From the NCBI RefSeq assembly GCF_900302485.1, contig NZ_OMOI01000002.1:186001-250000 (forward strand): a stretch of 64,000 bases of DNA. Direction: 5' to 3'. Both the position numbers and the translations under genes were made by a program. Under the pieces are notes generated by a model. It was not told where the DNA came from. It saw only the letters and a list, made by a program, of their open reading frames with translations, and searched no databases. Origin of the DNA: Aliiroseovarius pelagivivens. GTDB lineage: Bacteria > Pseudomonadota > Alphaproteobacteria > Rhodobacterales > Rhodobacteraceae. This document shows positions 16,936-25,468 of the stretch, piece by piece (within the stretch, counting starts at the first letter, position 1; each line of letters begins with the position of its first letter).

Positions 16936-18285
16936 TTACGCCCGCTCGAACCCGCGTGCGACTTCCCAATCAGTCACAACGCGCTCGAACTCTTCGATCT
17001 CGACCTCGGCGGCGCGGGTGTAGTGGTCGACCACGTCGTCCCCCATCGCAGCCCTCAACATCGCGGATCCGTGCAGCGCATCGCGCGCGGCGGACAGATT
17101 GCCCGGGATCATTCCTGTGTCCCCCTGATAGACATCGCCAGTGGTCGGGGCCTGAAGCTCCAACCCTTCTTCGATGCCAGCAATACCTGCCGCCAGCATT
17201 CCAGCTATGGCCAGATAGGGGTTCATGTCCGATCCAGGGATACGGCATTCCACACGCACCGCCTTGGTACCTTCTCCGCACAGACGGAACCCCGCCGTGC
17301 GATTGTCCACCGACCAGATGATCCGCGTGGGCGCAAAAGTGCCCTTCATGAAGCGTTTGTACGAGTTGATATAGGGCGCCATGAAATAGGTGTAATCCGG
17401 TGCGTATTTCAAAAGCCCCGCCATGTAGTTCTTCATCAGATCCGACATGCCCAGCGCATCATCAGGGTCGAAGAACACGTTTGCACCATCCTTCCACAGC
17501 GACTGATGCACGTGGGACGAACTACCTACCTTGTCGTGATGCCATTTCGGCAGGAATGTCGCGGCATGGCCCTGCTGCCACGCGATTTCCTTCACCGCGT
17601 GCTTGGCGATCGAGTGATACTCGGCATTGTCCATCGCGGGCGCGTATTTGATGTTCAACTCCTCCTGACCGGTCTCGGCCTCGCCCTTTGAATTCTCGAT
17701 CGGCAGACCCGCGTTCCACAGGTGATTGCGGATCGGCCGCATCACGTGTTCTTCCTTGGTGGTCTGCAGGATGTGGTAATCTTCGTTGTAGCTCGAGATC
17801 GGGGTCAGATCGCGGAAGCCGCCTTTGCTAATCTCGTCAAAGCTTTTCTCGAACAGGAAGAATTCCAGCTCGGTCGCGGTCATCGCGTCAAAGCCCAGCT
17901 CGGCCAGACGCGCCACCTGACGCTTCAGGATCGCGCGCGGGGAATGGGTAACATCCGCATGCGTATGGTGATCCAGCACATCGCACATCACCATCACCGT
18001 GCCTTCAAGCCACGGGACCGGGCGCAGGGTCGACAGATCGGGCTTCATGACATAATCGCCATACCCGCTTTCCCACGACGTCGAGGCATAGCCTTCCGGC
18101 GTGCCCATTTCCAGATCCGTTGCCAACAGGTAATTGCAGCAATGGGTTTCTTCATAGGCTCCGGCCACGAAATGGCCCGCGTGGAACCGCTTGCCCATCA
18201 GGCGCCCCTGCATGTCGACCAGACATACCAGAACCGTATCAACGCTGCCTTCGGCAAATTGGGCTTTCAGATCGTCGAGTGTCAT
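16936..18285 (-). CDS. Glutamine synthetase family ligase (gamma-glutamylamine synthetase-like)
   Basis: About 449 residues of the GS catalytic fold. Metal and glutamate-binding motifs are visible: TELEFFLF, AETGQEELNIKYAP, and the ATP region GHAATFLPKWHHDKVGSSSHVHQSLW, with RIPGSDMNPYLAIAGMLAAG near the end. The N-terminal beta-grasp domain is short and the protein resembles the PuuA/GlnT group, which joins glutamate to amines, rather than the housekeeping GlnA. The C-terminal adenylylation tyrosine motif of GlnA-I is not seen. I chose ATG 18285 with AGAGG upstream. Flanking TRAP and polyamine-type transporters and the aldehyde dehydrogenase favour a role in amine catabolism. Confidence 0.88.
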   Translation of the reverse strand: MTLDDLKAQFAEGSVDTVLVCLVDMQGRLMGKRFHAGHFVAGAYEETHCCNYLLATDLEMGTPEGYASTSWESGYGDYVMKPDLSTLRPVPWLEGTVMVMCDVLDHHTHADVTHSPRAILKRQVARLAELGFDAMTATELEFFLFEKSFDEISKGGFRDLTPISSYNEDYHILQTTKEEHVMRPIRNHLWNAGLPIENSKGEAETGQEELNIKYAPAMDNAEYHSIAKHAVKEIAWQQGHAATFLPKWHHDKVGSSSHVHQSLWKDGANVFFDPDDALGMSDLMKNYMAGLLKYAPDYTYFMAPYINSYKRFMKGTFAPTRIIWSVDNRTAGFRLCGEGTKAVRVECRIPGSDMNPYLAIAGMLAAGIAGIEEGLELQAPTTGDVYQGDTGMIPGNLSAARDALHGSAMLRAAMGDDVVDHYTRAAEVEIEEFERVVTDWEVARGFERA

Positions 18286-18340
18286 AACTGCCTCTTTCAA
18301 GAAATGCGGGGGCGGCAGGTGGCCGCCCCACGCGGTAACA

Positions 18341-19375
18341 TTAACCGTAGCGGTAAGGCCGTCCAGCCTTCTGCATGTCGGAATTATACTTGCGGAAGAT
18401 CTCGACCACTTTGGCCTTGGTCGGGCTTTCGGCGGCGATCTCGTCCCAGAACTTGACGGCGGCCTCTTCGACCTGCGCCCATTCTTCGTCTGGGATGGTC
18501 GTCAGCTTCATCTTGTCGCCGTTGACCCGCAGGCTGGCTTCTCCGCCCCAATACCACCACTGGCGATAATAGTGCGACTGATCACAGCACACGCGGAACA
18601 AGGTTTGCAGGTCTTCCGGCAGCTCGTTCCAGCGATCCAAGTTGGTGAAGAACGACCCAGCCCATGCGCCCGAGATGTTGTTGGTCAGGAAATAGTCGGT
18701 CACATCAGCCCACCCAACGGTGTAGTCTTCTGTGATGCCTGACCAAGCAACGCCGTCCAGTTCGCCGGTTTGCACGGCAACCTCGATGTCTTCCCAAGGC
18801 AGTGTCACCGGGACCACGCCAAACTGGCTAAGGAACCGGCCCGCTGTCGGGAAGGTAAAGACGCGTTTGCCTTTCAGGTCGGCAAGCGAGTTGATCGGGT
18901 CTTTGGTGGCAAAGTGGCACGGGTCCCACGATCCGGCGCTGACGTGCTTGATGCCAACGGCCGAGTATTCCTCGTCCCAGATCTCGTTCAGGCCGTACTG
19001 GTTGAACAGTACCGGCACATCCAGAGAATAGCGCGAGGCAAACGGGAAATAGCCGCCAAAGACGGTCACATCCGTGGGTGACGCCATCGAATCATCATCC
19101 GACTGCACCGCATCAATCGTACCCTTTTGCATGGCGCGGAACAGCTCGCCTGTCGGGACCAACTGGTCGGCATAGAAGAGCTCGATCTGCATGCGGTCGC
19201 CGGCAATCTTGTTGAACATCGCGATTGCAGGATCAATCACATGCGCGGCAAGCGCGGGACCGGCATAGGTCTGCATCCGCCACTTAATTGTGCTTTGTGC
19301 AAGTGCGGGTGTCGCCAGTGGGGCGGCTGCCATGCCGACCCCGGCGGTGGTTAAGAACTTACGTCTCGTTGTCAT
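18341..19375 (-). CDS. TRAP transporter solute-binding protein (DctP family), Tat signal
   Basis: A 344-residue binding protein with a twin-arginine signal (TTRRKFLTT and a short hydrophobic run ending at ALAQ). The mature sequence begins IKWRMQTYAG and contains the DctP signature around LKGKRVFTFPTAGRFLSQFG, with a conserved arginine that normally pairs with a carboxylate of the ligand, and AVQTGELDGVAWSG. It resembles the 2-oxoacid/TakP-like branch in length and in the WGG segment near the end (QWWYWGGEASL). It works with the DctM and DctQ genes directly upstream. The ligand should carry a carboxylate, for example a glutamylated amine or keto acid. Confidence 0.9.
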   Translation of the reverse strand: MTTRRKFLTTAGVGMAAAPLATPALAQSTIKWRMQTYAGPALAAHVIDPAIAMFNKIAGDRMQIELFYADQLVPTGELFRAMQKGTIDAVQSDDDSMASPTDVTVFGGYFPFASRYSLDVPVLFNQYGLNEIWDEEYSAVGIKHVSAGSWDPCHFATKDPINSLADLKGKRVFTFPTAGRFLSQFGVVPVTLPWEDIEVAVQTGELDGVAWSGITEDYTVGWADVTDYFLTNNISGAWAGSFFTNLDRWNELPEDLQTLFRVCCDQSHYYRQWWYWGGEASLRVNGDKMKLTTIPDEEWAQVEEAAVKFWDEIAAESPTKAKVVEIFRKYNSDMQKAGRPYRYG

Positions 19376-19408
19376 CTTCTCTCTCCTAGTTGGTTGTTTT
19401 TATTATTG

Positions 19409-20728
19409 TTATTTTCCGTACACATAATTGGGCAGCCAAAGAGCGATTTGGGGGAAGATCATGATGATTGCCAAGGCAACTCCCATGATAAGGACGAATG
19501 GCACGATCGAACGGTAAATGTCCCCCAGCCCAATTTCTGGCGGTGCCATGGCCCTCATAAGAAACAGGTTATAGCCAAAGGGCGGCGTCATATACGCGAT
19601 CTGGGTGGTGATGGTGTAAAGCACCCCATACCAGATCAGGTCGAAGCCCAGCACTTTGACCAAGGGCACGTAAAGCGGCGCCACGATGACCAGCATCGCG
19701 GTGTCATCCAGAAACGTACCCATGATAATAAAGCTTAGCTGCATCAGGATCAAAATGACCCACGGGTTTAGCCCAAGCTGATCGGTGAACAGGTTGTCGA
19801 TGGCCTTGACCGCGCCCAGCCCGTCAAAGACAGCGCCAAAGCCCAGTGCAGCCAGAATAATCCACATGAACATGCAAGAAATCAGCAAGGTCTGCTTGGT
19901 GCAGGTCTCGAAGATGTGCCACGTCATGCGACGCTTGGCGACGGACGCGAACAAAGCCGTCAGTGCTCCGATCGCCGAGCTTTCCACCAGCGAGGTCCAG
20001 CCATTCACGAAGGGAACCATCATCGCAGCAAAGATCGCCAGTGGCAGGACACCTGCGCCCAGAAGGCGAAGCTTTTCGGCGCGCGAGACTTCGTGCGCGT
20101 CCTCCATCGCTGGTCCAAGGTGCGGTTGGAACTTACAACGCAGCCAGATGTAGACGACGAACAGCGTGGCCATCATCAGCCCCGGCAACACCCCAGCGAG
20201 CCACAGCTGCCCAACCGGTTGACGCGCGATCATCGCATAAAGCACCAGCACGACCGAGGGCGGCACAAGGATCCCCAGACTAGACCCCGCCTGAATCACC
20301 CCCGTGACCATGATCTTGTCATAGCCCCGGCGCAAAAGTTCTGGCAGCGCGATGGTGGCCCCGATGGCCATGCCCGCGACGCTCAGCCCGTTCATGGCGG
20401 ACACCAGCACCATCAAGCCGATGGTGCCTATGGCGAGGCCTCCGTTCACCGGTCCCATCCAGACGTGGAACATGCGGTATAGGTCGTCTGCCAGACGGCT
20501 TTCGCTTAGGACATACCCCATGAAGATGAACATCGGCAGGGTCAGAAGCGGATACCATTTCATCAGCTTCATCGCGGCCGAGAACGGAATGTCCTGCCCA
20601 CCCACGCCCCAAAGCGACAGCGCAGCAATCGCGCCCACGGCACCAATCGCGCCGAACACGCGCTGTCCGGTGAACAGCATCAGCATCATCGATGCGAACA
20701 TGAAAATGGCGATATATTCTTGGCTCAT
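19409..20728 (-). CDS. TRAP transporter large permease (DctM family)
   Basis: About 439 residues with some twelve predicted spans, beginning MSQEYIAIFMFASMMLMLFTGQRVFG. The family has a long membrane domain with motifs such as GYVLSESRLADDLYRMFH, GLSVAGMAIGATIALPELLRRGYDK and TGVIQAGSSLGILVPPSVVLVLYAM, all present. ATG 20728 overlaps the end of the small permease by ATGA, which fixes the start and excludes a longer frame in the same phase. It is the ion-coupled translocation subunit for the binding protein encoded downstream. Confidence 0.93.
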   Translation of the reverse strand: MSQEYIAIFMFASMMLMLFTGQRVFGAIGAVGAIAALSLWGVGGQDIPFSAAMKLMKWYPLLTLPMFIFMGYVLSESRLADDLYRMFHVWMGPVNGGLAIGTIGLMVLVSAMNGLSVAGMAIGATIALPELLRRGYDKIMVTGVIQAGSSLGILVPPSVVLVLYAMIARQPVGQLWLAGVLPGLMMATLFVVYIWLRCKFQPHLGPAMEDAHEVSRAEKLRLLGAGVLPLAIFAAMMVPFVNGWTSLVESSAIGALTALFASVAKRRMTWHIFETCTKQTLLISCMFMWIILAALGFGAVFDGLGAVKAIDNLFTDQLGLNPWVILILMQLSFIIMGTFLDDTAMLVIVAPLYVPLVKVLGFDLIWYGVLYTITTQIAYMTPPFGYNLFLMRAMAPPEIGLGDIYRSIVPFVLIMGVALAIIMIFPQIALWLPNYVYGK

Positions 20729-21309
20729 GTGCGTGTCACACCAATCTCGTTGCCGCGGATGCGGGCGATGTCTTTGAAAAGTTCGGAAATGGCCTGAAGC
20801 AGCATCAGGAAGAAGCCCAGAACCATGATGGATTTGATCGGCCAAGCATAAGGCCGCCACGCGGTCGATGATCTCTCAAGCCGCCCGATCTCCTCGGCCC
20901 CTGTGATCAGTCCCCAGAAATAGGAAAACGGCGCGTCGCCCCAATAGCCCAACGAATAGGCCGTCGATCCGACGCCACCCCAGATCAGCACACCAAGATA
21001 GATCAACAGGAAGAAGATGGTGAAGGCATCGAACCACGCTTTCTTGCGGTCGTTCCATGTGTGGTAAAACAGGTCCATCCGCACATTCGACCCCATCTGG
21101 AGCGAGTACGGCCCGCCCATGATGTAATAGGTCACCATCGCGAACTGCGCCATTTCCAAGGTCCAGAGCGACGGCAGGAAGAACGTCTTCGAGATCGAGG
21201 ACCACAACAGGATCCCCATCATCACGAACAGCCCCCACATCATCACCCGCCCGATGCGATAGTTCACAGCGTCGATGACATGTACATATCCGGTCATGAA
21301 CGCGGTCAC
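20725..21309 (-). CDS. TRAP transporter small permease (DctQ family)
   Basis: A 194-residue four-span membrane protein with the DctQ features SISKTFFLPSLWTLEMAQF, MGGPYSLQMGSNVRMDLFYHTW in the middle and a C-terminal span followed by IRGNEIG. It is slightly longer than the usual 160-180 residues. It overlaps the amidohydrolase upstream and the large permease downstream by 4 bp on each side, so the four genes are one unit. It pairs with DctM in a sodium- or proton-driven importer. Confidence 0.9.
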   Translation of the reverse strand: MTAFMTGYVHVIDAVNYRIGRVMMWGLFVMMGILLWSSISKTFFLPSLWTLEMAQFAMVTYYIMGGPYSLQMGSNVRMDLFYHTWNDRKKAWFDAFTIFFLLIYLGVLIWGGVGSTAYSLGYWGDAPFSYFWGLITGAEEIGRLERSSTAWRPYAWPIKSIMVLGFFLMLLQAISELFKDIARIRGNEIGVTRT

Positions 21310-22082
21310 GTGGTGTTCCTTTCGGTCATGGTGGCCTCGGCCACGGCGATCCAGTTCGCCAGCATCAGCGCGATGCCAGATTGCTGGTCAGCAGTCTCGA
21401 TCAGGTCGTTTCGGATTTCGATCATCACATTCGGCAACCCATACGGCACCGCATGGTGATTGAGGGTATGGGCGACGCCATCCGATGCCGCATAGGGTTC
21501 ATTCAACTGAACCTCCATCCCAAGATCCGCCGGGATCGACTGCATCATAGCGTGCGCCAGCCGGTCATCATCTCCATGCAGAATTCCGATCTGTACCGCG
21601 CGCATCTGGTCGCGATAGACAGGTGTGAAACTGTGGACGGTCACCATCATCCGAAGATACGCCCGGTGCACACCGATCTGTTCCGTAAGCATGCTTGAAA
21701 ACGGACGATAGACATGGTCCACCCTTGCGGCGCGCGCGACGTCAGACAGATCTGTATTTCCCGGTATTTCAAACACTTCGCTACGGACCGGGATAGCGTC
21801 CGGCGCGTCGGGAGGTCGATTGCAATCGTACACCAGCCGCGAAATTCCGCCATGCACAAGCACGGCATTCATCTTCTGCGCCAGCCCCTTGGCGACGGGC
21901 AACGCGCCGGGATCCCAAGCGATGTGGCGGGTCAGTATGTCGTCATCCAACCCAAGCCCCGCCAGATGCGCAGGCACCCGGTTCGTGGCGTGTTCACACA
22001 CCACGATCACCGAGGGCGCATCGGCCATCTGATCCACATGCACAGCTGGACCGAAAGTAGATTTCAACGACTGCGATTCCAT
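21306..22082 (-). CDS. N-formylglutamate amidohydrolase family protein
   Basis: About 258 residues from ATG 22082 (MESQSLKSTFGPAVHVDQM). It has the family opening SVIVVCEHATNRVPAHLAGLGL with the metal-binding EH pair, HIAWDPGA, and RLVYDCNRPPDAPDAIP. Family members hydrolyse N-formylglutamate (HutG/HutF) or related N-acyl acidic amino acids. No other histidine-utilisation gene is nearby, so here the substrate may be an N-acyl- or gamma-glutamyl-type intermediate. It is the first gene of the leftward TRAP/ligase block, divergent from RpiR. In-frame starts at 22106 (ATG) and 22187 (GTG) are possible; none has a strong ribosome site. Confidence 0.82.
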   Translation of the reverse strand: MESQSLKSTFGPAVHVDQMADAPSVIVVCEHATNRVPAHLAGLGLDDDILTRHIAWDPGALPVAKGLAQKMNAVLVHGGISRLVYDCNRPPDAPDAIPVRSEVFEIPGNTDLSDVARAARVDHVYRPFSSMLTEQIGVHRAYLRMMVTVHSFTPVYRDQMRAVQIGILHGDDDRLAHAMMQSIPADLGMEVQLNEPYAASDGVAHTLNHHAVPYGLPNVMIEIRNDLIETADQQSGIALMLANWIAVAEATMTERNTT

Positions 22083-22154
22083 CTGGAAAAAGTTCCACAG
22101 CTTCATTCGTTGTGTCAATATTTTTCCGTAACGATTTTCCCGCCCTTGATTTTC

Positions 22155-22172
22155 CTGTCGGTTTTTTGACAG
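22155..22172. promoter_or_regulatory. Inverted repeat in the rpiR divergent promoter region
   Basis: CTGTC and GACAG flank an 8-nt spacer in the gap between the leftward amidohydrolase gene and the rightward RpiR gene. Location makes it a candidate RpiR operator for both directions, but it is short and support is weak. Confidence 0.3.
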
Positions 22173-22206
22173 AATGACTAAATTCACAGCAAAAGGGTGA
22201 TGCCAC

Positions 22207-23079
22207 GTGCGCGTAACTGATCAGCTTCTACAACATCGCGAAGAGATGACCCCGTCCGAGCGGCAGCTCTTGAGCGTGCTTCTGGACGACTATCCCTTAT
22301 CCGGGCTGGGCAGCATCACCGAGCTGGCGGCGAACGCGTCGGTGTCCACCACCACGGTCGCGCGGCTTTTGCAAAAAACCGGGTTCAAGGGCTATCCGCA
22401 ATTTCAGGCCGCCCTGCGACGCGAGCTGAAAGAGATGATCTCGGACCCCGTCGCGAAACGCGATGTGTGGAAGACCGATCTGCCGGAAGAGCACATGCTG
22501 AACCGGTATTCACGACAAGCGCTTGAGAACCAGCGGCGCAGCCTGGACGAGGTCGACCCGGACGAGTTCGACGGCTTGTGCAAATTGCTGTGTGATCCAA
22601 ACCGCCGCATCTTCATCGCCGGGGGCCGCATCACCGGCACGCTGGCGCAGTATTTCTATCTGCACCTTCAGATGATCCGGCCCGACGTGCGTCTTTTGCC
22701 CTTCTCAGCATCGTGGACGCACGAGCTTTTGGACATTCGCAAGGGGGACGTACTGATCGCGCTGGATGTGCGCCGTTATGAAAACACCACGCTGGTGATC
22801 GGGCAGCTCTGCCATGAACGCGAGGCCGAGATCGTGCTGTTCACCGACCAGTGGCGATCGCCCATTCACCGGCTGGCGCGCCACACTTTCAGCGCACGTA
22901 TCGCTGTTCCATCTGCATGGGATTCCATGGCCGCGATTTTGGTCTTGCTGGAATGCGCCGTGGCCGAAGTACAGGAACGCCTTTGGGACGATGTGAAAGC
23001 GCGGACAGATGCACTGGAAGAAGCGTTTGATCGCACCAAATTGTTTCGCAAATTCGGACAAAGTAGCAGTTCTAGCTAA
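22207..23079 (+). CDS. RpiR/MurR family transcriptional regulator with SIS domain
   Basis: A 290-residue regulator starting at GTG 22207. The N-terminal HTH_6 domain (about 1-77) has the typical SITELAANASVSTTTVARLLQKTGFKGYPQFQAALRREL stretch with its recognition helix. The C-terminal SIS domain (about 110-250) includes FIAGGRITGTLAQYFYLHLQMI and LIALDVRRYENTTLVIGQLC, the sugar-phosphate-type ligand pocket. It is divergent from the large catabolic block that begins with the amidohydrolase gene, and so probably controls it; the SIS ligand would be a pathway intermediate. RpiR members of alphaproteobacteria also respond to non-sugar ligands. Confidence 0.92.
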   Translation: MRVTDQLLQHREEMTPSERQLLSVLLDDYPLSGLGSITELAANASVSTTTVARLLQKTGFKGYPQFQAALRRELKEMISDPVAKRDVWKTDLPEEHMLNRYSRQALENQRRSLDEVDPDEFDGLCKLLCDPNRRIFIAGGRITGTLAQYFYLHLQMIRPDVRLLPFSASWTHELLDIRKGDVLIALDVRRYENTTLVIGQLCHEREAEIVLFTDQWRSPIHRLARHTFSARIAVPSAWDSMAAILVLLECAVAEVQERLWDDVKARTDALEEAFDRTKLFRKFGQSSSSS

Positions 23080-23149
23080 GACTTTTCGGCATTTGAAAAC
23101 AACCACCTACGCCTTGCGCCCTTAAAACACTGCGCCAAATCTTGCCCGA

Positions 23150-23196
23150 CCCCATCTGCCCCATTTTTGCCCCAATTTTGAGAACACCCCAATTTG
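23150..23196 (+). repeat. Four direct repeats of a CCCCA-T-rich-G unit upstream of the protease cassette
   Basis: Four units read CCCCATCTG (23150), CCCCATTTTTG (23159), CCCCAATTTTG (23170) and CCCCAATTTG (23187). The first three abut exactly and the fourth follows after 6 nt. The array lies in the spacer before the first gene of the protease cassette, about 65 bp from its start. Regular 9-11-bp periodicity, close to one helical turn, suggests stacked binding of a regulator on one DNA face. No coding function is apparent here. Confidence 0.7.
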
Positions 23197-23261
23197 TGAT
23201 AGAGTGGCCGGACTAGCCTTCTAAAATTAATTGCAAATTCTGATTTGGGCCGCGGGTGCGC

Positions 23262-25448
23262 ATGTCCGATATTGATGCCAAGATAGTAAAGAAAAATGGG
23301 GTCCGAGCAGATTGGGTTGATCTGAGGGATCAGAACTATGTGCCGAACCTGGCCATCCTGAAACACGCATTGTCGATTGACCCTCAGTTGCTGACCGCCC
23401 CTGATGACGCGGGATTGCGACATCCGGTTTTCACGGTTCGACATCAGGGCGCGTCCGGGCGGTGCGTTGGGTTTGCATTAGCCAATCTGATCGACATTCA
23501 GCGACACCTGCAACGGGCCGAACGGGGTGAGCCGCCACAAAGTGGCGAAGCCCATGCCGACGACATAACCAGCGCAGACATGCTGTATCGCATGGCACAT
23601 TTCCACGATCGCTATCCATCTCTTGAAGCCATGAAGGTCGAGGCACACGAGGGCGTCCTGACCCTGCGCTCGGCGATCAAGGGGTTCTATCATCACGGTG
23701 CCTGTCTGGACTGGCCATTCCCCGATGCGCCCCCCGATGACACACGGTGGCAAAGCGACTGCTATCTGGCGGGTGGCCCGGATGCGGGGCGGCGGTTCAC
23801 CAGCGTGGCGCAAGCCCGCCATGCCCGCGACATTGGGTTGGGGGCGTATTTCCGGTTGGCCTCGGTCCTGAACCATTTTCACGCCGCACTGAACGACGCG
23901 CAGGCCGTATTGGTCAGCGCCAATGTCCACGACGGGTGGCTCCACGCCACGCCGCAGAACAGCGGGGTGATTGGTTGGCCCCCTGCGCAAGGCAAGATGG
24001 GGACGCACGCCTTTGTTCTGACCGGCTATGACCAGCACGGCTTTCACGTTCTGAACTCGTGGGGGGCGGAATGGGGTGGCTATCAGGGGCAGGCCGGGAT
24101 CGGATTGTGGAGCTATGACGACTGGGCGCGCAACGTGATTGACGGCTGGGTGCTGCGTTTGGGCGTGCCTGCCCCCGCTGCCTTTGGGGCCTCGGTGGGC
24201 GAGAAAGGCACCAAGGGTGTGATCGGCAAGATCCGCTCGGCTTCGACCCCGTGTTTCGAACTTGTCGGGCACTACATGCATCTGGACGATGGCTATCATG
24301 TTTCGACCGGATCTTATCCGTCGTTCAAAGACGGCTGGACCCGCACACATGACCACCTTGCCCCTAAGCTGGACCCCAAGGCCGCGCCGGACGACCCGCA
24401 CAAGTATCGCGGATTGCTGGTGTGGATCCCCGGCAGTTTGGAGGGCATCAAGCCCGCCTTTTCCGCCGCAGTCGCACGCAAGAACGCGATCAAGGCGATG
24501 GGGCTGTATCCCTATTCGATTTTCTGGTGCAACAGCTTCGTCGAGAAGTCTTTAGAGGTGCTGGAAAGCTTGTTCGACAGCTGCACCTCCCAAGCTGGCG
24601 AAACCGCTGAACATCTGGACGAGCTGATCGAAAACCGCGTGCGCGGCGTTGGCCGTGCCTTTTGGCGGGACATCGAGATGAGCGCCATGCGCGCGATGAA
24701 AGGCACCGGCGAGTTGCCGTTCGAACGTCATCTGGACCGAAGCTATTCTGATACCGGCGTGGTCGGGGACTTCCTGCATAGCCTTCTCGATCTGAAGGAA
24801 CAGACCGGCTGCGAGCTGCATATCGTGGCCGAAGGTGCGGGCGTTCTGATGGTGCACGAGATGCTGTCGCTGCTGAAACCCGACATGCCCCCACCCTTTT
24901 CGCGCCCCGGCGTGGATTTCCGCGAAACATGGTTCGACACGATGCATCTGGCGCATCCGGCCATCGGTTTGCCGCGCGCCCAGAATGTCCTTCTGCCCCG
25001 GATCGCGCAGATGAACGGGGCGCTGGATCCCGCGCGTCACAGCAAAAGCCGGGCGCGTGGTCCTGTGGTGCAGCCGGTCCTGCGCGCGGCCAGCGATGTT
25101 CCTGCCCGGATCTATGTCCCAACAGAAGAGCTTGAGGATCGCGTCTGCTTCGGTGCCTACGGCAAATCCGTTTTGCATCTGGTCTCGAACGCGTTCGAAG
25201 ATCGCTATCCCTTGCCGCGTGGCACCGATACACCAGATGTTGCGGCCTATCTGAAAGCACGGCCCTTTCTGGGCATGGCCAGCCTTGTCGAAAACGACGC
25301 GGCGGTTGCCAGCGGCGCGATCTTTCGCCTGAACCGCATCCACAACCAAAAGCACGATCTTGAACGCATTCAGCAGAGCGACCTGAATGCCGACCCCACC
25401 ATCACCAACAGTATTTTCGAGTGCATCAGAGGAACAAGAAACACGTGA
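23262..25448 (+). CDS. Papain-like (C1 family) cysteine protease with degenerate alpha/beta-hydrolase-like C-terminal region
   Basis: A 728-residue protein. Residues 50-310 form a papain-fold domain: Q62 and C68 in RHQGASGRCVGFALA have the oxyanion-Gln to Cys spacing of papain, H249 is in MGTHAFVLTGYD and N265 in LNSWGAEWGGYQG. The catalytic tetrad is therefore complete. Residues about 385-600 look like an alpha/beta hydrolase: a strand GLLVWIPGSLEG and a position corresponding to the nucleophile elbow, VAEGAGVL (523-527), where the serine is replaced by glycine. The last 150 residues are not recognised. There is no signal peptide or membrane span. ATG 23262 is preceded by a GTG two codons earlier. 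A 20-bp gap separates it from the next gene, so they are probably one operon. Function unknown. Confidence 0.82.
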   Translation: MSDIDAKIVKKNGVRADWVDLRDQNYVPNLAILKHALSIDPQLLTAPDDAGLRHPVFTVRHQGASGRCVGFALANLIDIQRHLQRAERGEPPQSGEAHADDITSADMLYRMAHFHDRYPSLEAMKVEAHEGVLTLRSAIKGFYHHGACLDWPFPDAPPDDTRWQSDCYLAGGPDAGRRFTSVAQARHARDIGLGAYFRLASVLNHFHAALNDAQAVLVSANVHDGWLHATPQNSGVIGWPPAQGKMGTHAFVLTGYDQHGFHVLNSWGAEWGGYQGQAGIGLWSYDDWARNVIDGWVLRLGVPAPAAFGASVGEKGTKGVIGKIRSASTPCFELVGHYMHLDDGYHVSTGSYPSFKDGWTRTHDHLAPKLDPKAAPDDPHKYRGLLVWIPGSLEGIKPAFSAAVARKNAIKAMGLYPYSIFWCNSFVEKSLEVLESLFDSCTSQAGETAEHLDELIENRVRGVGRAFWRDIEMSAMRAMKGTGELPFERHLDRSYSDTGVVGDFLHSLLDLKEQTGCELHIVAEGAGVLMVHEMLSLLKPDMPPPFSRPGVDFRETWFDTMHLAHPAIGLPRAQNVLLPRIAQMNGALDPARHSKSRARGPVVQPVLRAASDVPARIYVPTEELEDRVCFGAYGKSVLHLVSNAFEDRYPLPRGTDTPDVAAYLKARPFLGMASLVENDAAVASGAIFRLNRIHNQKHDLERIQQSDLNADPTITNSIFECIRGTRNT

Positions 25449-25468
25449 CCTGACAAAGGAGAAGACCG

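Noticed and set aside
16300..17691. 463-codon plus-strand frame across ALDH and ligase genes
   Set aside because: Antisense to two clear enzymes with intact motifs; no recognisable domain in it.
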